64,000 bases of DNA from Blastococcus haudaquaticus (GTDB lineage: Bacteria; Actinomycetota; Actinomycetes; Mycobacteriales; Geodermatophilaceae): positions 248,001 through 312,000 of the forward strand of contig NZ_OCNK01000003.1 in NCBI RefSeq assembly GCF_900230285.1, given 5' to 3'. Positions 40,343 through 49,442 of this stretch are shown piece by piece. Position numbers and translations under genes: made by a program. Under the pieces are notes generated by a model, which was given only the letters and a program-made list of their open reading frames with translations, had not been told where the DNA came from and did not search any database. Numbering within the stretch: the stretch's first letter is position 1; every line of letters begins with the position of its first letter.

Positions 40343-41563
40343 GTGCAGCCCTTCCGCCCCGAGGTGGGTGCCCGGCTGGCCGAGCTGGCCCCGCTCCTGC
40401 TCGACGAACTCGACGCCATGACCGACCGGATGATCGACGTCCTGCTGCGGACCGAGCCCGCCTACCGCGAGCTCCTCGGCCACGGCGAGGACGAGATGCG
40501 CAGCTCCACCCGCGCCAACCTCGCGCGCGGCCTGCACACGTTGATCGGTGCGGCGGCCGGCGACACCCGGACCTCCTTCCGGGACGCGCGCGAGGTCGGT
40601 CGGCGCCGCGCGGCGCAGGGCGTCCCGCTGGAGGCGGTGCTGCGCGCCTACCGGCTCGGCGGCCAGGTGACGTGGGAGGCGCTGCTCGAGGTCTCCCGCC
40701 GCAGCAGCCGGGCGCACGACACGCTGCTGCTGGAGGTGGCGGGCTCGGTCTGGCGCACCAACGACGCCGAGTGCGCCGCGCTGGCGGAGGGATACCGCGA
40801 GGAGCAGCGCCGCCTGGCCGGCGTGGACGACGGCGCCCGCCAGGACGCCCTCGACGCGCTCCTCGACGGACGCGGGGGCGACCCGTCCTTCGTGCGGTCG
40901 GCGTCGGATCTGCTCGCCGTCCCGCTCGACGGGCCGCTGGTGGCCGTCGTCGCCCTGCCCGAACCGGACGGCGGCCCGGCGCTGGACCGGCCGACGTCCG
41001 CGCTGCTCAAGCGAGGGGTGCGGTCGGTGTGGGGTACCCGCCACGGCGCGCAGGTCGGGGTGGTGGCGCTCGGGAGCCTGCGCGGGTGCGAGGTGATGAG
41101 ATGGCTCCGCGGGATGGCCACCGGACCGGTCGGGGTCTCGGCCGTGGTCGACGGCGCGGCGGCCGTGGGCTCGGCCTACCGCCTCGCGGCGACGGCGGCC
41201 CGCACCCTGCCGGCGGGGAGCACCCGGGTCGTCACGATCGACGAGCGCCTGCCCGAGGCGCTGCTGAGCAACTCCCCGGAGATCAGCTCGCGGCTGGTCG
41301 GCCAGTCCCTCGGCGGGCTGCTCGAGCTGCCGGAGGACGAGCGGGAAGTCCTGCTGGACACCCTCGCGGCCTTCCTCGCCTCCGACGGGTCACCGACGCG
41401 GGCCGCCGACGAGCTCTACTGCCACCGCAACACGGTCATGCACCGGCTGCGGCGGATCGAATCGGTGACGGGGCGGAAGGTGACCGACCCCCGGTCCCGG
41501 CTGCTCTGGCAGCTCGCGCTGCTCGGCACCCAGCACCGGAGGCCGGCCCGGCGCTCCGCCTAG
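40343..41563 (+). CDS. PucR/CdaR-type helix-turn-helix regulator
   Basis: The 406-residue product has an N-terminal sensing region with a four-helix RsbRD-like segment (DRMIDVLLRTEPAYREL, residues 30-150) and a GGDEF-like middle region. The C-terminal PucR helix-turn-helix is DTLAAFLASDGSPTRAADELYCHRNTVMHRLRRIESVTGRKV (residues 345-390). Such regulators control uptake or catabolic genes next to them. Divergence from the branched-chain-type ABC operon suggests that operon as target. GTG 40343 is chosen because GGAGG lies seven bases upstream; the frame is open to an ATG at 40289. Confidence 0.83.
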   Translation: MQPFRPEVGARLAELAPLLLDELDAMTDRMIDVLLRTEPAYRELLGHGEDEMRSSTRANLARGLHTLIGAAAGDTRTSFRDAREVGRRRAAQGVPLEAVLRAYRLGGQVTWEALLEVSRRSSRAHDTLLLEVAGSVWRTNDAECAALAEGYREEQRRLAGVDDGARQDALDALLDGRGGDPSFVRSASDLLAVPLDGPLVAVVALPEPDGGPALDRPTSALLKRGVRSVWGTRHGAQVGVVALGSLRGCEVMRWLRGMATGPVGVSAVVDGAAAVGSAYRLAATAARTLPAGSTRVVTIDERLPEALLSNSPEISSRLVGQSLGGLLELPEDEREVLLDTLAAFLASDGSPTRAADELYCHRNTVMHRLRRIESVTGRKVTDPRSRLLWQLALLGTQHRRPARRSA

Positions 41564-41581
41564 AGGAACCCCGTTCGTCCT

Positions 41582-41815
41582 CTATTGGAGGTAGCTCTCG
41601 ACGGTGGACTCGGGGCGCTCCTGCGCCTCGTCGGGGTTCTCGTCGTACTGCCGCTTGGCCCGGCGCTGGCGCAGGAGGTCCCACGCCTGGTCCAGGTGCT
41701 TCTCGAGCTCCTGGATGCGCGCGCGCTGGTCGTCGGTGTGCTCGGTGCCCTCGCGGAGCTTGTGCTCCTCCTCCACCAGCTCGTGGATGCGGCCCATGAT
41801 GTCCTTCTCGTCCAT
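41582..41815 (-). CDS. DUF2630 family small protein
   Basis: The 77-residue acidic/basic protein starts MDEKDIMGRIHELVEEEHKL and continues with a helical, coiled-coil-like region (RARIQELEKHLDQAWDLLRQRRAKR), ending ESTVESYLQ. This matches the actinobacterial DUF2630 family, whose function is unknown. No partner gene is evident; it sits between a PucR-like regulator and tyrA. Confidence 0.85.
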   Translation of the reverse strand: MDEKDIMGRIHELVEEEHKLREGTEHTDDQRARIQELEKHLDQAWDLLRQRRAKRQYDENPDEAQERPESTVESYLQ

Positions 41816-41860
41816 GCCGACACCCTGCCCTGCGCGGCCCGGCCGAAACAGGGGCAGGCG

Positions 41861-42811
41861 TCAGGCCTGGTCGGGGACCCAGCCCTCCACGAACGCGGCG
41901 CGGCGTCGGGTGATGGCACCGCCGGCGCGGCCGAGGGCCAGCAGCGCCGCGCGCTCCAGGGGCACCCGCACGTCCCGCCGTCCGTGCTGCCGGGTGGCGA
42001 CGGCGTGGCCGTCGGCGACGAGGTCGGTCCAGGGCCGCGCCAGCTGCTCCTGCACCCGGGCCAGCGCGGCCGCGGTCGGTCCGGCGTTGCCCGTCACCAT
42101 GGCGCGGACGAACCCGGGGTCGCTGCCGATCACCCGGGTGCCGTCGCGGAAGCTGCCGGCGGCCAGGGCGAGGGCGAGCGGCCCCGCCTGTCCGGCGGCG
42201 GCGGCCAGGGCGGCGGCGAGCAGGTGCGGGACGTGGCTGATCGCGGCGACGGCGTCGTCGTGCTCGGCGGCCGTCGTGGGGACGACGGCCGCGCCCGCGT
42301 CCAGCGCGACCTCGGCCACCCGCAGCCAGCGCGGCAGCTCGGTGTCCGGTTCCAGGCACACGGCCCACCGGGCCCCGGAGAAGAGGTCCGGGTCGACGGC
42401 GGCGTGGCCTGAGCGCTCGGTGCCGCACATCGGGTGCCCGCCCACGAACCTGCTGCCCGCAGTGGCGCCGACGGTCTCCAGCACCGGGCGCTTGACCGAG
42501 CCCAGGTCCGTCACGGTCGCGCCGGGATCCACGGTGAGCCCGTCGAGAGCGGTCGCCATGGCCGGGAGCGGAACGGCGAGGACGACGACGCCGGACAGCG
42601 CCCGGGTGATCTCCACGCCCCGGGCGGCGGCCGCGTCGCGAGCGGCAGCATCGACGTCCCAGCCCTGCACCGGCCGGCCGGCCGCGACCAGCGCGGCCGC
42701 CAGCGATCCGCCGAGCTGGCCGAGCCCGACGACCCCGACGGGCGGCGCCGGCATCGTCGGCACGGGGAAGGCGGGAGCCGGTGCGGCACCTGGTCCTGCG
42801 GCATCGGCCAT
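41861..42811 (-). CDS. tyrA: Prephenate dehydrogenase
   Basis: The 316-residue product has the NAD-binding motif VGVVGLGQLGGSLAAAL (residues 25-41), TDLGSVKRPVLE, the active-site block FVGGHPMCGTERSG with the catalytic His, and HDDAVAAISHVPHLLAAAL with the second conserved His. TyrA oxidises and decarboxylates prephenate to 4-hydroxyphenylpyruvate for tyrosine. There is no ACT domain. ATG 42811 is supported by TAGCCT six bases upstream, a leaderless promoter; ATG at residue 20 is an alternative. It is divergent from the O-methyltransferase. Confidence 0.88.
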   Translation of the reverse strand: MADAAGPGAAPAPAFPVPTMPAPPVGVVGLGQLGGSLAAALVAAGRPVQGWDVDAAARDAAAARGVEITRALSGVVVLAVPLPAMATALDGLTVDPGATVTDLGSVKRPVLETVGATAGSRFVGGHPMCGTERSGHAAVDPDLFSGARWAVCLEPDTELPRWLRVAEVALDAGAAVVPTTAAEHDDAVAAISHVPHLLAAALAAAAGQAGPLALALAAGSFRDGTRVIGSDPGFVRAMVTGNAGPTAAALARVQEQLARPWTDLVADGHAVATRQHGRRDVRVPLERAALLALGRAGGAITRRRAAFVEGWVPDQA

Positions 42812-42817
42812 GATCAG

Positions 42818-42823
42818 AGGCTA
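42818..42823 (-). promoter_or_regulatory. -10 element (TAGCCT) of a leaderless tyrA promoter
   Basis: On the reverse strand TAGCCT is followed by six bases and then the ATG at 42811, with no ribosome site between. Confidence 0.5.
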
Positions 42824-42866
42824 TGACGCCGCACATCACGCCCTCGAGCCGCGGACCGCACGCGCC

Positions 42867-43529
42867 ATGACCCCCCGCTCCTTCCTCCTGACGCAGGAAC
42901 TCGCCGACCACGTCCGCGCCGCCTCCGAGCCGGTCGACGACGTCGTCGCCGATCTGCTGGCCGAGACCGCTGCGATGGCCGAGCGGGGCGAGGCCTCGCC
43001 GACGTACCAGATCGCTCCCGAGCAGGGCACGTTCATGCAGCTGCTCACCCGCGCCGTCGGCGCCCGCCGGGCGATCGAGATCGGGACGTTCACCGGCTTC
43101 TCCGCGCTGTGCATCGCGCGGGGCCTGCCGGAGGACGGGTCGCTGCTGTGCCTGGAGCGCAGTGCCGGGTGGATCGACGTCGCCCGCCGGTACTGGGAAC
43201 GGGCGGGGGTGTCCGGGCGCATCGACGTGCGGCTGGGCGAGGCGCTGCCGAGCCTCCGGGACCTCCCGCTCGCCGAGACCTTCGACCTGGCCTTCGTCGA
43301 CGCGGACAAGACCGGGTACCCCGACTACGTGGAGGAGCTGCACGGGCGGATGACGCCGAACGGCCTGGTCCTGCTCGACAACACGCTCCGCGGCGGCCGG
43401 GTGCTCGCCCCGGAGACCGACGACGACCGCGCGGTCGTCCGCCTGAACGCCGCGCTGGCGGCCGATCCGCGGTGGGAGACCGTCCTGCTGCCGGTGTCCG
43501 ACGGCCTGACCCTGCTCCGCAAGCGATGA
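42867..43529 (+). CDS. SAM-dependent O-methyltransferase (catechol/caffeoyl-CoA type)
   Basis: The 220-residue product has the O-methyltransferase-3 motifs: APEQGTFMQLLTRAVGARRAIEIGTFTGFSALCIARGL with the SAM-binding EIGTxTGxS, LCLERSAGWIDVARRYWERAG, FDLAFVDADKTGYPDYVEEL with the metal-binding Asp residues, and LLDNTLRGGRV with DN. Such enzymes methylate a catechol-type hydroxyl with a divalent metal; the substrate is unknown. ATG 42867 is used; an in-frame ATG at 42810 would overlap the divergent tyrA start. The stop overlaps the next ATG by 4 bp. Confidence 0.87.
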   Translation: MTPRSFLLTQELADHVRAASEPVDDVVADLLAETAAMAERGEASPTYQIAPEQGTFMQLLTRAVGARRAIEIGTFTGFSALCIARGLPEDGSLLCLERSAGWIDVARRYWERAGVSGRIDVRLGEALPSLRDLPLAETFDLAFVDADKTGYPDYVEELHGRMTPNGLVLLDNTLRGGRVLAPETDDDRAVVRLNAALAADPRWETVLLPVSDGLTLLRKR

Positions 43530-44020
43530 GCGACGAGGTGCGCACCAGCTACGCGGTGCGGGTGAGCCGGGCCCAGGACCGGTGGACGGTGGATCTGCTG
43601 GCCGAGGACGCCGGTGACGAGCTGCCGGTGCTCGAGCGCGCGCTCGGTGATCCGGGAGCGGGGGACTGGCCGCCGCCGTTCGTGGTGGTGGTCGACTCCC
43701 GGCTGTACTTCGTCGTCCTGCGGCACGGGCCGGGCGGGATGGTCCGGGCGCTGATCTCCGACGCCACGATGCTCGAGTGGGTGCTCGCGGCGGAGGTCGT
43801 CGAGCGCTACGGCATCGGGGTGGACACCGACGGCGCCTTCGACGACGACGAGTCGGGCTGGCCGGGCGGCGATCTGCACGTCTTCGCCGACGACGGGCTC
43901 CCGCACGACGAGCTGCGGGCGATCGTGACCGCCGACGACCTGTGGGCCGACGAGATGGTGGAGCGGATCGCCCAGCGACTCGGCTTCGCCGACGAGCTCG
44001 CCGCGACGGTCGCGTCGTGA
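43526..44020 (+). CDS. tRNA adenosine deaminase-associated protein
   Basis: The 164-residue acidic product begins MSDEVRTSYAVRVSRAQDRW and has no catalytic motif I can identify. It matches the actinobacterial family named for its steady proximity to tadA. The next but one gene here (44777) is tadA-like, which agrees. Function is unknown, with a role alongside the deaminase only inferred from gene order. ATG 43526 overlaps the O-methyltransferase stop and its stop overlaps the HAD gene (GTGA). Confidence 0.75.
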   Translation: MSDEVRTSYAVRVSRAQDRWTVDLLAEDAGDELPVLERALGDPGAGDWPPPFVVVVDSRLYFVVLRHGPGGMVRALISDATMLEWVLAAEVVERYGIGVDTDGAFDDDESGWPGGDLHVFADDGLPHDELRAIVTADDLWADEMVERIAQRLGFADELAATVAS

Positions 44021-44670
44021 CCGTCTCGGCGGTGGTCTTCGACCTCGGCGGCGTGCTGACCGAGAGCCCCATCACGGCGTTCACGGCCTACGAGGAGGAG
44101 GCCGGGCTGCCGGCCGGGCTCATCGTGCGGCTGAACTCCACCGACCCCGACACGAACGCCTGGGCCCGGTTCGAGCGGAACGAGCTGGACGTCGCCGGCT
44201 TCTCCGCCGCGTTCGAGGCCGAGGCGCTGGCCGCGGGGCACCGGGTCGACGCCGCCCGGGTCCTCGGCGCGCTGCGGGGGGAGCTGCGGCCGGCGATGGT
44301 CGCGGCGGTCCGCCGCCTGCGCGAGGCCGGGCTGCCCTTGGCGCTGCTGTCGAACAACGTGGCGCCGATGGAGCGGACCGGTCCGCTCGGCGACCTGCTG
44401 GGGCTCTTCGACGTGATCGTCGAGTCGTCGGTCGAGGGCGTGCGCAAGCCCGAGCCGGAGATCTACCGGCGGGCGCTGGCCCGGCTGTCGGACGCGGTGG
44501 GCCGGCCGATCGAGGCGACCGACTGCGCCTACCTGGACGACCTGGGCATCAACCTCAAGCCCGCACGGGCCCTGGGCTTCTCGACCGTCAAGGTGGTCGA
44601 CCCGGCCGTCGCGCTGGCCGAGCTGTCCGAGCTCGTGGGCTTCCCGCTGGACGGGGCGGTGGTCCCGTGA
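44017..44670 (+). CDS. HAD-superfamily hydrolase (IA type)
   Basis: The 217-residue product has the HAD motifs AVVFDLGGVLTESP (motif I, with one Asp; the second motif-I position is Gly), LALLSNN (motif II), VRKPEPEIY with the motif III Lys, and CAYLDDLGINLKPARALGFSTVKV (motif IV). The FDLGGVL form is common in epoxide-hydrolase-N-type and YihX-like HADs; the missing second Asp leaves true phosphatase action uncertain. It is coupled by 4 bp to the deaminase-associated gene. Confidence 0.83.
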   Translation: MTVSAVVFDLGGVLTESPITAFTAYEEEAGLPAGLIVRLNSTDPDTNAWARFERNELDVAGFSAAFEAEALAAGHRVDAARVLGALRGELRPAMVAAVRRLREAGLPLALLSNNVAPMERTGPLGDLLGLFDVIVESSVEGVRKPEPEIYRRALARLSDAVGRPIEATDCAYLDDLGINLKPARALGFSTVKVVDPAVALAELSELVGFPLDGAVVP

Positions 44671-44692
44671 CCGCCGCCGGAGTCGGTGTTCC

Positions 44693-44740
44693 CGGAACCT
44701 CGTGCTCTAAGTCTCCGGGGACTCAGAGCACGAGCTTCCG
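44693..44740. repeat. Long intergenic palindrome, family B, copy 2
   Basis: Arms at 44693-44713 and 44720-44740 are 21 bp with two mismatches and share the core GGAACCTCGTGCTCT with copy 1 (31990-32035). It lies between two genes on the same strand, just before the tadA-like gene. Confidence 0.85.
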
Positions 44741-44776
44741 AGGGGGCACCCCCTGACGGGCGACGTCGACGCGGCG

Positions 44777-45217
44777 ATGGGGCGGGCGCTGGAGCTCGCG
44801 ACCGCCGCGCAGGAGTGGGGCGACACCCCGATCGGCGCTGTCGTCCTCGGGCCGGACGGGACGCTGCTCGCCGAGGCGGCCAACGAGCGGGAGAAGCGCG
44901 GGGACCCCACGGCGCACGCGGAGGTGCTGGCCCTGCGGGCGGCGGCGCGGGCGCACGGCGACGGCTGGCGGCTGACCGGCTGCACGCTCGTCGTCACCCT
45001 CGAGCCCTGCACGATGTGCGCCGGCGCGAGCGTCCTGTCGCGCGTGGACCGGGTGGTCTACGGCGCCGACGACCCCAAGGCCGGCGCCGCCGGTTCGCTG
45101 TGGGACGTCGTCCGCGACCGCCGGCTCAACCACCGGCCCGAGGTCACCGCGGGCGTGCGGGCCGAGGAGTCCGCCACGCTGCTACGTGCGTTCTTCCGGG
45201 CTCAGCGGGGCCTGTAG
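44777..45217 (+). CDS. tadA: tRNA-specific adenosine deaminase (TadA-like)
   Basis: The 146-residue form has the cytidine/deoxycytidylate-deaminase fold motifs HAEVLALRAAA (zinc His and proton-shuttle Glu) and TLEPCTMCAGASVLSRVDRVVYGADDPKAGA (PCxxC), which fit TadA. It should convert A34 of tRNA-Arg(ACG) to inosine; that tRNA is in this window. ATG 44777 begins inside the expected first helix. An in-frame CTG at 44753, six bases after GAGGGGG, would give the usual N-terminus (TGDVDAAMGRALELA), so a CTG start is plausible. It follows a palindrome and precedes tRNA-Ser(CGA). Confidence 0.83.
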   Translation: MGRALELATAAQEWGDTPIGAVVLGPDGTLLAEAANEREKRGDPTAHAEVLALRAAARAHGDGWRLTGCTLVVTLEPCTMCAGASVLSRVDRVVYGADDPKAGAAGSLWDVVRDRRLNHRPEVTAGVRAEESATLLRAFFRAQRGL

Positions 45218-45227
45218 TCTCTTCGGC

Positions 45228-45313
45228 GGTGGCGTGTCCGAGCGGCCGAAGGAGCACGCCTCGAAAGCGTGTGAGGGCAACCCCCTCCGTGGGTTCAAAT
45301 CCCACCGCCACCG
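45228..45313 (+). tRNA. tRNA-Ser(CGA)
   Basis: An 86-base class II tRNA. Acceptor arms are GGTGGCG and CGCCACC, the anticodon loop is CTCGAAA in CACGC-CTCGAAA-GCGTG (anticodon CGA), there is a long variable arm, and the T arm is GTGGGTTCAAATCCCAC. It reads UCG. It starts only 11 bp after the tadA stop. Confidence 0.95.
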
Positions 45314-45326
45314 CAGGAAGACGACG

Positions 45327-45371
45327 ACGGCGGCGTCCGCCCGGGTCCAGCACCCGGCCGGGCGCCGCCGT
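45327..45371 (+). terminator. Terminator hairpin after tRNA-Ser(CGA)
   Basis: ACGGCGGCG (45327-45335) and CGCCGCCGT (45363-45371) are perfect arms with an inner CCGGG-type hairpin, followed by TCCTCGTCCT. It lies before the methyltransferase start. Confidence 0.55.
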
Positions 45372-45392
45372 CCTCGTCCTAGCGTGTCCGTC

Positions 45393-46046
45393 GTGACCGA
45401 CGCCGTGGCGCAGCCCGCCGACCTGGAACTCGTCCGCGCCTCCTACGACCGGGTGGCCGACACCTACGTCGCGATGGACGTCGGGGACCTCGCGCCGACG
45501 CCGTGGCTGCGCGCGGCGCTGACCGCGTTCGCCGAGGACGTGCGCGGGCTGGGCCCCGTGCTCGATGTCGGCTGCGGTCCCGGTCTGGTCACCGCTCATC
45601 TCGCCGGGCTCGGCGTGGACGCGTCCGGCGTGGATCTGTCACCGCGGATGGTCGAGCACGCCCGACGGCTGCACCCGGAGCTGCGGTTCTCGGTCGCCTC
45701 GGCCACCGACCTGCGGCTCGAGGACGCCTCGCTGGGCGGCGTCCTGGGGTGGTGGTCGCTGTTCAACCTGCCCCGTGACGTCCTGCCCGCTGTGCTCGCC
45801 GCCTTCGCCCGGGCGCTCGTCCCCGGCGGGCAGGTGCTCATCGGCACGCACGTCGGCGACGGCGAGATCGAGCGCTCCGAGGCGTACGGCGGCGTGCCGG
45901 TGTCGTGGACGACCCACCTGTGGCAGCCCGAGCAGGTGGCGGCGTTGCTCGTCGACGCCGGCCTGGAGCCGGTCGCCGAGCTGCGGCTGCCCATGGACGG
46001 ATGGCTGCACCCTCAGGCGCTGCTCGCCGCCCGCGCCCCCGCGTGA
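45393..46046 (+). CDS. Class I SAM-dependent methyltransferase
   Basis: The 217-residue product has the UbiE/Methyltransf_11 layout: VRASYDRVADTYVAMDV near the N-terminus, motif I VLDVGCGPGLVTAHLAGLGVDASGVDLSPRMVEHAR (residues 53-90), SVASATDLRLEDASLGGVLGWWSLFNLP and ALVPGGQVLIGTH. The acceptor is unknown. GTG 45393 is used; GTG 45384 is also in frame. It is convergent with the kinase gene, the stops being 6 bp apart. Confidence 0.83.
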   Translation: MTDAVAQPADLELVRASYDRVADTYVAMDVGDLAPTPWLRAALTAFAEDVRGLGPVLDVGCGPGLVTAHLAGLGVDASGVDLSPRMVEHARRLHPELRFSVASATDLRLEDASLGGVLGWWSLFNLPRDVLPAVLAAFARALVPGGQVLIGTHVGDGEIERSEAYGGVPVSWTTHLWQPEQVAALLVDAGLEPVAELRLPMDGWLHPQALLAARAPA

Positions 46047-46052
46047 CCGGGC

Positions 46053-47687
<1,635 letters not shown>

Positions 47688-47715
47688 GGACGCGCGAGCT
47701 CGGCAGGGAGGGCGG

Positions 47716-48063
47716 TCAGACCGCCGACGGGACCCCGAACCGGCGTGCGTACTCCTCCTGGGCGCCGGCCGGCAGGGCGTCGTAGAGGTCGCCGAGCTCG
47801 GCGTGCACCTCGGGGGACAGGTCGTCGAAGATCTGCTTCCACGTGGGCGGCTCGTCGTAGCTGCGGGTCAGCAGCAGCTCCCAGGCCTGCGACTGGCGGT
47901 CGCGCTTGCCGCGCTCGGCCAGGAACTCCGAGAGGTAGGCGTCCTTGGCCGCCGCCTTCTCCGCGGCGGTGGCACCTGCGGGCAGGTCGGCCGTGTCGTC
48001 GCCCTTGAGGACGCCGACGATCGCGTCGACCACTTCCGGTCGCACCTCGGTCGATTCGCTCAT
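47716..48063 (-). CDS. Hypothetical small soluble protein next to the kinase
   Basis: I do not recognise a family. The 115-residue product starts MSESTEVRPEVVDAIVGVLKGDD and is mainly helical, acidic at the start, with WELLLTRSYDEPPTWKQIFDDL and DLYDALPAGAQEEYARRFGV. There is no signal or membrane segment. ATG 48063 follows a very good GAGGAGG ribosome site with a six-base gap, which supports it as a real gene. It ends 28 bp before the kinase gene on the same strand, so it may be co-transcribed and act with the kinase. Confidence 0.7.
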   Translation of the reverse strand: MSESTEVRPEVVDAIVGVLKGDDTADLPAGATAAEKAAAKDAYLSEFLAERGKRDRQSQAWELLLTRSYDEPPTWKQIFDDLSPEVHAELGDLYDALPAGAQEEYARRFGVPSAV

Positions 48064-48268
48064 CGCTGCCTCCTCTCCTCGTCCCGACCACCGGCCATGC
48101 CCTGCGGCCGGGACACTCAACCACTCGGTGGCCCCACCGGCAGCGCCGGTGAACTGCGGACGGAGCATCGCACGCGCGGGAGCCGGAGGACGAACGTGCG
48201 CCCCGGTGCTCGTCGTCGAGAGCCGCGCAGAGTCCGCCGGAGCCGCCCGGTAGGATTCCCGGTGCACT

Positions 48269-48353
48269 GGAGGATTCGCCTAGTGGCCTATGGCGCTCGC
48301 TTGGAAAGCGGGTTGGGGGCAACCCCTCGGGAGTTCGAATCTCCCATCCTCCG
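48269..48353 (+). tRNA. tRNA-Ser(GGA)
   Basis: An 85-base class II tRNA with acceptor arms GGAGGAT and ATCCTCC, anticodon loop CTTGGAA (anticodon GGA), long variable arm and T arm GGGAGTTCGAATCTCCC. It reads UCC/UCU. Most of its length overlaps, on the other strand, the 3' end of the EamA gene. Confidence 0.95.
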
Positions 48354-49241
48354 CAGGTACAGCCCCGCGACGGCGGCGAGCACGAGCACTCCTCCGGCCA
48401 GCGCGCCGGGGGAGAGCCGCTCGCCCAGGAACGCCGTCGCCAGCGCGGTCGCCGTCAGCGGCTCGAGCAGTGTCACGATCGAGGCGACCGCGCCGGGGAC
48501 GCTGCGGATCCCGGTGAAGAAGAGCCCGTAGGCGAGCGCGCTCGGCACGGCGCCCAGGTAGAGCAGCACGCCCACGGCCACCGGGTCGGTGGTGAACCGG
48601 AGCCCGGTGACGAGCGCGACCGGTGTCAGCAGCAGGGCGCCCCCGGCGAACCCGACGAGGGTCACCGGGATGCCGTGCGGCACGCCGGCGCCGGAGAGGG
48701 TGACGACGGCGTAGCCGAGGGCCGAGCCGACGGCGAGCAGTGCGCCCAGGACGACCGTCGTCCCGGTGTCCTCGCCCGCGGAGATGCCCACCAGCAGGAC
48801 GAGACCGACCAGCGCCACGACGAGGGCGACGACCGTGGCGCGGTCGGGCCGGCCGTGCCCCAGGACCGTCGCGCCGACGGCGATCAGCAGGGGGGCGAGG
48901 CCGAGTGCCACGAGGGTGGCGATGCTGACACCGGCCGCGGCGACCGCCGCGAAGTACGCCAGCTGGTAGGCCGCCAGCCCGGCCGCCACGAGCGCGAGAC
49001 GGATGCCGGTGCCGCGGGTGACCGGGACGGGCGCGTCCACCCGTCGGCGGCGGGTGACCGCGAAGCCGACCAGCAGCACGACCGCGCCGATGGCCATGCG
49101 GTGCCAGGCGATGTCGAGCGGCCCGAGGTCGGTGCGGTCGGCGACGAGCGCACCGCTGATCCCGGAGGTGCCCCAGCAGAGGGCGGCGAGGACGACGAGC
49201 AGGAAGCCGCGGCGGGCCGCGGGGAGCACGGGGGAGGACAT
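48288..49241 (-). CDS. EamA/DMT-family exporter whose tail is antisense to tRNA-Ser
   Basis: The 317-residue product has ten spans in two EamA repeats (AALCWGTSGISGALVA and GAVPSALAYGLFFTGIRSVPGAVASIVTLLEPLTATALATAFLGERLSPG), typical of RhaT/YdcZ-like metabolite exporters. The substrate is unknown. The last span ends with GVLVLAAVAGLYL, after which RRMGDSNSRGVAPNPLSKRAP is read from the complement of tRNA-Ser(GGA), up to a stop at 48288. The family normally ends at or soon after the tenth span, so the tail is an add-on by read-through into the tRNA. ATG 49241 follows AGGAG with a six-base gap. Confidence 0.85.
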   Translation of the reverse strand: MSSPVLPAARRGFLLVVLAALCWGTSGISGALVADRTDLGPLDIAWHRMAIGAVVLLVGFAVTRRRRVDAPVPVTRGTGIRLALVAAGLAAYQLAYFAAVAAAGVSIATLVALGLAPLLIAVGATVLGHGRPDRATVVALVVALVGLVLLVGISAGEDTGTTVVLGALLAVGSALGYAVVTLSGAGVPHGIPVTLVGFAGGALLLTPVALVTGLRFTTDPVAVGVLLYLGAVPSALAYGLFFTGIRSVPGAVASIVTLLEPLTATALATAFLGERLSPGALAGGVLVLAAVAGLYLRRMGDSNSRGVAPNPLSKRAP

Positions 49242-49345
49242 GACGCTCCTGGGATCGGAACCGGCGAGGGGACTCGGATCCGGAGCACGGCGCGACGGGA
49301 GGCCCGTGGGCCTGCGTCGAGGGGGTCAGCCCGCGGTGCTCCGGC

Positions 49346-49435
49346 TCAGGAGCGGGGCGGGGGCAGATGAAGGACCCCGTCCTCCTCGCCCCTCGCAGGC
49401 TCGGGGCGAGCCTCGGGACGGGGCCATGGCGTCAT
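49346..49435 (-). CDS. Possible 29-codon leader peptide upstream of the EamA gene
   Basis: An ATG at 49435 begins MTPWPRPEARPEPARG and ends EEDGVLHLPPPRS, with stop at 49346. A TACTCT box lies seven bases before the ATG, which suits a leaderless transcript. The reading frame runs through both arms of a nested hairpin (49375-49423). The peptide is Pro/Arg/Glu-rich. It may be a regulatory upstream ORF; chance occurrence is not excluded. Confidence 0.4.
   Translation of the reverse strand: MTPWPRPEARPEPARGEEDGVLHLPPPRS
49375..49423. other. Nested GC-rich hairpin in the EamA 5' region
   Basis: Outer arms CCCCGTCC (49375-49382) and GGACGGGG (49416-49423) enclose inner arms CTCGCCCC (49385-49392) and GGGGCGAG (49403-49410). 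No U-tract follows on either strand, so a leader fold or attenuator is more likely than a simple terminator. Confidence 0.55.
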
Positions 49436-49442
49436 GGGCGGA

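Noticed and set aside
41604-43529. A single 641-codon forward frame that would fuse the O-methyltransferase to an upstream region
   Set aside because: The upstream part is antisense to DUF2630 and tyrA and has no recognisable domain. The methyltransferase domain is complete from 42867.
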